Below, piece by piece: positions 5,599 through 5,662 of a DNA stretch of 5,662 bases. The first letter of the stretch is position 1. Each line of letters opens with the position of its first letter. The position numbers were made by a program, and so were the translations under genes. Source of the DNA: an uncultured Alphaproteobacteria bacterium (GTDB lineage Bacteria; Pseudomonadota; Alphaproteobacteria; CAKMZR01); assembly GCA_929200455.1 (NCBI GenBank), contig CAKMZR010000085.1:1-5662 (forward strand). The letters are read 5' to 3'. Below the pieces are notes generated by a model that saw only the letters and a list, made by a program, of their open reading frames with translations, was not told the origin of the DNA and searched no databases.

Positions 5599-5662
5599 GA
5601 GACTTCTTCTGTTGTGTATGGTTGTGGTTGGTTGAGCATGTTTTGTTGGTTCTGAGGGGTTG
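5595..5662 (-). other. Region upstream of dnaN; possible 3' end of an upstream gene
   Basis: The 64 bases before the dnaN ATG are A/C-rich on the - strand, with AACCAAC-like short repeats, and show no convincing -10/-35 promoter or hairpin. All three - strand frames are open across the stretch. One ends in a TGA at 5595-5597 that overlaps the dnaN start as ATGA, with a C-terminus reading TTEEVS. It could be the tail of an upstream gene coupled to dnaN, but it does not resemble the DnaA C-terminus I would expect. Stops are rare by chance in such A/C-rich sequence, so this is weak; plain intergenic leader is equally possible. Confidence 0.2.

Noticed and set aside
1..5662. An undescribed multigene system
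   Set aside because: Every sizeable reading frame that makes a convincing protein belongs to a known core family, and no space is left for additional genes.

Overview
The window carries two converging blocks of housekeeping genes. On the + strand is the 3' end of a SUF iron-sulfur cluster assembly operon: the tail of sufS, then sufT. On the - strand is the replication/repair cluster dnaN-recF-gyrB. The organism is a bacterium, most likely an alphaproteobacterium. The reasons are the sufS-sufT order with a TIGR02945-type SufT (DUF59/MIP18 family), the dnaN-recF-gyrB order, and the form of GyrB, RecF and DnaN. I cannot fix the family from sequence alone. An acetic-acid-bacterium-like or host-associated rhodospirillalean is a guess only.

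Layout, left to right: bases 1-140 are the last 45 codons plus stop of sufS, beginning within or just after the codon expected for the catalytic Cys. Bases 137-565 are sufT, joined to sufS by an ATGA overlap. Bases 566-707 are a convergent spacer with a G-rich 17-bp tandem repeat. Bases 708-3182 are gyrB (-), complete, 824 aa. Bases 3183-3225 are a short spacer. Bases 3226-4410 are recF (-), 394 aa. After 9 bp comes dnaN (-), 4420-5598, 392 aa. The last 64 bases lie upstream of dnaN and may hold the very end of another - strand gene.

SufS takes sulfur from cysteine, and SufT acts with the SUF machinery in maturing Fe-S proteins. DnaN (sliding clamp), RecF (loading of RecA at gaps) and GyrB (ATPase subunit of DNA gyrase) are replication-fork functions often encoded next to dnaA. 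The three - strand genes have the same direction and small gaps, so they probably form one operon read from beyond the right edge.

The most striking property is compositional. The + strand is heavily enriched in G over C and T over A throughout, whichever strand carries the gene. In five arbitrarily chosen 60-base rows (starting at 181, 1381, 1561, 3901 and 4921) I counted 117 G and 33 C by hand, which is 50% G+C with extreme skew. As a result sufT uses G/T-ending codons, while gyrB, recF and dnaN use A/C/T-ending codons and are rich in Pro, Thr, Ser, Gln, Asn and His. Several low-complexity insertions seem to be products of this bias. I found no RNA gene, CRISPR array, insertion sequence or unknown multigene system; apart from the skew and the local oddities listed, this is an ordinary core-genome region.
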